Source: Methanomassiliicoccales archaeon (GTDB lineage Archaea > Thermoplasmatota > Thermoplasmata > Methanomassiliicoccales > UBA472). Taken from it: a DNA stretch of 64,000 nucleotides. The stretch spans positions 393,957 through 457,956 of the forward strand of contig CP058896.1 of assembly GCA_013415865.1 (NCBI GenBank), read 5' to 3'. A program made the position numbers and the translations under genes. Of this stretch, positions 62,823-64,000 are shown piece by piece. The notes beneath the pieces were generated by a model that did no database searches, had not been told where the DNA came from, and worked only from the letters and a program-made list of their open reading frames with translations. The first letter of the stretch is position 1, and each line of letters begins with the position of its first letter.

Positions 62823-63887
62823 ATGGCGAAGATACAGGTTGCAGTGCTAGGCGCGACTGGAATGATAGGGCAGAGGTTCGTCCAGCTCCTCGAGGACCAT
62901 CCCTGGTTCGAGATCGGCGGGCTCTATGCCTCCGAGAGGTCGGAAGGGAAGAGGCTGGCAGACGTCATGAAGGTCAAGGACCATGTCTTCAAGGAGGAGA
63001 CCCTCGAGAGAAGGATCGAGCAGCTGGACGCCAAGGCGGTCGCGAAAAGATGCCGCGTCGCCTTCTCCGGACTTCCATCGGACATCGCCAAGGACATCGA
63101 GACCTCCTTGTCGGAAGAGGGCGTCGCGGTCTTCTCCAACGCAGCCTCGCATAGGATGAGGCCAGATGTACCTTTGCTGATCCCTGAGGTGAACCCTGAC
63201 CATCTGGACCTCATCAAAAAGCAGAAATGCTATAAGGATGGGGGGTACATCGTCACCAACGCGAACTGCTCGACCACGGGTCTGGCGCTGCCGTTGAAGG
63301 CGATCTTAGAGGCGTTCGGGCTGAAGTTCGTCTGCGTCTCCACATACCAGGCCATATCGGGCGCAGGATATCCTGGCGTACCCTCACTGGATATCATGGC
63401 GAACATCGTGCCGTTCATCAAGAACGAAGAAGAGAAGATGGAAGAGGAGATCTTCAAGATGCTCGGCAAGAAGACCGCCAAGGGCATAGAGATGCCAAAG
63501 TTCGATATGGTGGCTTCATGCGCCAGGGTCCCCGTGATAGATGGACACACCGAGTCCGTGGTCATCAAGATGGATAAGGAGGCCTCGGTCGATGAGGTGG
63601 TGAAGGTGCTGACGAAGTTCAGGCCCGCCCCGCAGAGGCTGGGGCTCCCTACCGCCCCCTTGAGACCCATAATCGTCCGCATGGAGGAGAACCGCCCGCA
63701 GCCCCTATGCGATGTCTATGCTGGAGAGCCTTCGCGCGCAAGAGGGATGGCGGTGACGGTCGGAAGGGTGAGGCAGAGCGGAAACAAATATACGAAACTA
63801 TGGCTGTTATCCCATAACACCCTGAGGGGCGGTGCCGGAGGCTCGGTCCTCAACGCCGAGCTGGCAAGAGCTAAGAAATTGCTTTGA
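62823..63887 (+). CDS. asd: Aspartate-semialdehyde dehydrogenase
   Basis: 354-residue archaeal/fungal-type enzyme reducing aspartyl phosphate to aspartate semialdehyde with NADPH. The Rossmann start is VAVLGATGMIGQRFVQLL, the nucleophile Cys149 is in NANCSTTGLAL, and QAISGAGYPGV and the GHTESV region are also conserved. It follows tyrA with no gap. The product is used by the first enzyme of this operon (the archaeal shikimate route), by DUF39 downstream, and for homoserine and threonine at 15-17 kb. Confidence 0.96.
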   Translation: MAKIQVAVLGATGMIGQRFVQLLEDHPWFEIGGLYASERSEGKRLADVMKVKDHVFKEETLERRIEQLDAKAVAKRCRVAFSGLPSDIAKDIETSLSEEGVAVFSNAASHRMRPDVPLLIPEVNPDHLDLIKKQKCYKDGGYIVTNANCSTTGLALPLKAILEAFGLKFVCVSTYQAISGAGYPGVPSLDIMANIVPFIKNEEEKMEEEIFKMLGKKTAKGIEMPKFDMVASCARVPVIDGHTESVVIKMDKEASVDEVVKVLTKFRPAPQRLGLPTAPLRPIIVRMEENRPQPLCDVYAGEPSRARGMAVTVGRVRQSGNKYTKLWLLSHNTLRGGAGGSVLNAELARAKKLL

Positions 63888-63897
63888 GGTGATGGGA

Positions 63898-64000
63898 TTG
63901 AAGAGGACCGTCGAGGAGATCAACGCCAGGATCAAAAAGGGCGATGCGGTCGTCATGACCGCCGAGGAGGCCATTGACCTGGTGAAGAAGGATGGCCTGG
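63898..64000 (+). CDS. DUF39 homocysteine biosynthesis protein (partial)
   Basis: Only the first ~34 residues fit in the window (RTVEEINARIKKGDAVVMT, then AEEAIDLVKKDG), which match the start of the DUF39 (COG1900) family. In methanogens this protein, with a ferredoxin-like partner, forms homocysteine from aspartate semialdehyde and sulfide. Its place right after asd fits that role. The GAGGTG ribosome site (63886-63891) abuts the ATG at 63892, so the TTG at 63898 is the better-spaced start. The rest lies beyond the window. Confidence 0.75.
   Translation, partial: MKRTVEEINARIKKGDAVVMTAEEAIDLVKKDGL

Overview
The window is archaeal, and the gene set points to the Thermoplasmatota. It holds sn-glycerol-1-phosphate dehydrogenase, membrane-anchored LonB, Hel308 helicase, a KEOPS Cgi121 subunit, pelota, a tRNA-Pro with an encoded CCA end, TATA-type promoters close to start codons, and the archaeal thiolase/HMG-CoA synthase/DUF35 set of the mevalonate pathway. 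A bacterial-type cofactor-dependent phosphoglycerate mutase fits Thermoplasma relatives. A NifV-like homocitrate synthase and the asd-DUF39 pair are typical of methanogens, so a Methanomassiliicoccales-like lineage is possible. No methanogenesis gene is present to prove this. Composition is uniform and moderately GC-rich with AT-rich promoters. I see no phage, IS element, CRISPR array or rRNA. Most of the window is chromosomal core.

Layout. 1-3.4 kb: HisA/HisF-like protein, two tandem PrsW-type membrane proteases, an iron-sulfur flavoprotein and a lone receiver protein. 3.9-5.4 kb: glycerol-1-phosphate dehydrogenase with a cysteine-rich UPF0179 protein. 5.7-14.9 kb: an unknown protein, PurC, two KaiC-like proteins (one with a destroyed P-loop), the CinA-like/NMN adenylyltransferase pair, LonB, Hel308 and a third KaiC-like ATPase. 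14.9-17.1 kb: threonine synthase and homoserine kinase. 17.2-22.2 kb: Cgi121 and a 1439-residue helical-repeat protein. 22.2-25.8 kb: the XRE regulator-HMGCS-thiolase-DUF35 operon, then tRNA-Pro(CGG). 25.9-37.7 kb: mixed metabolism, including a GT-C-like membrane protein, a methyltransferase, a broken DJ-1/PfpI gene, a two-step agmatine-to-putrescine pair, a rubredoxin-hemerythrin-rubredoxin group, phosphoglycerate mutase, nitroreductase, PEBP protein, M50 protease, isocitrate dehydrogenase and sulfurtransferase. 37.8-44.0 kb: an AhpD-like protein, then pstSCAB-phoU with a divergent AbrB-PhoU regulator. 44.1-47.1 kb: homocitrate synthase and a two-subunit homoaconitase/isopropylmalate isomerase. 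47.4-53.6 kb: an anchored unknown, pelota and carAB. 53.7-55.1 kb: a DMT exporter and an ACT regulator. 55.2-64.0 kb: a ten-gene operon for the archaeal shikimate pathway, ending in aspartate-semialdehyde dehydrogenase and the start of DUF39.

The last operon is the most coherent block. Aspartate semialdehyde is a substrate of its first enzyme (the archaeal replacement for the DAHP route), the product of Asd, and the proposed precursor for DUF39 homocysteine synthesis, so one transcript covers production and use of that intermediate. The most unusual local observations are a thiolase with glycine where the nucleophilic cysteine should be, a repeated 11-bp near-palindrome at the promoter of the mevalonate regulator, the giant helical-repeat protein, the KaiC-like protein without a P-loop lysine, and a C-terminal PCNA-binding motif on Hel308.
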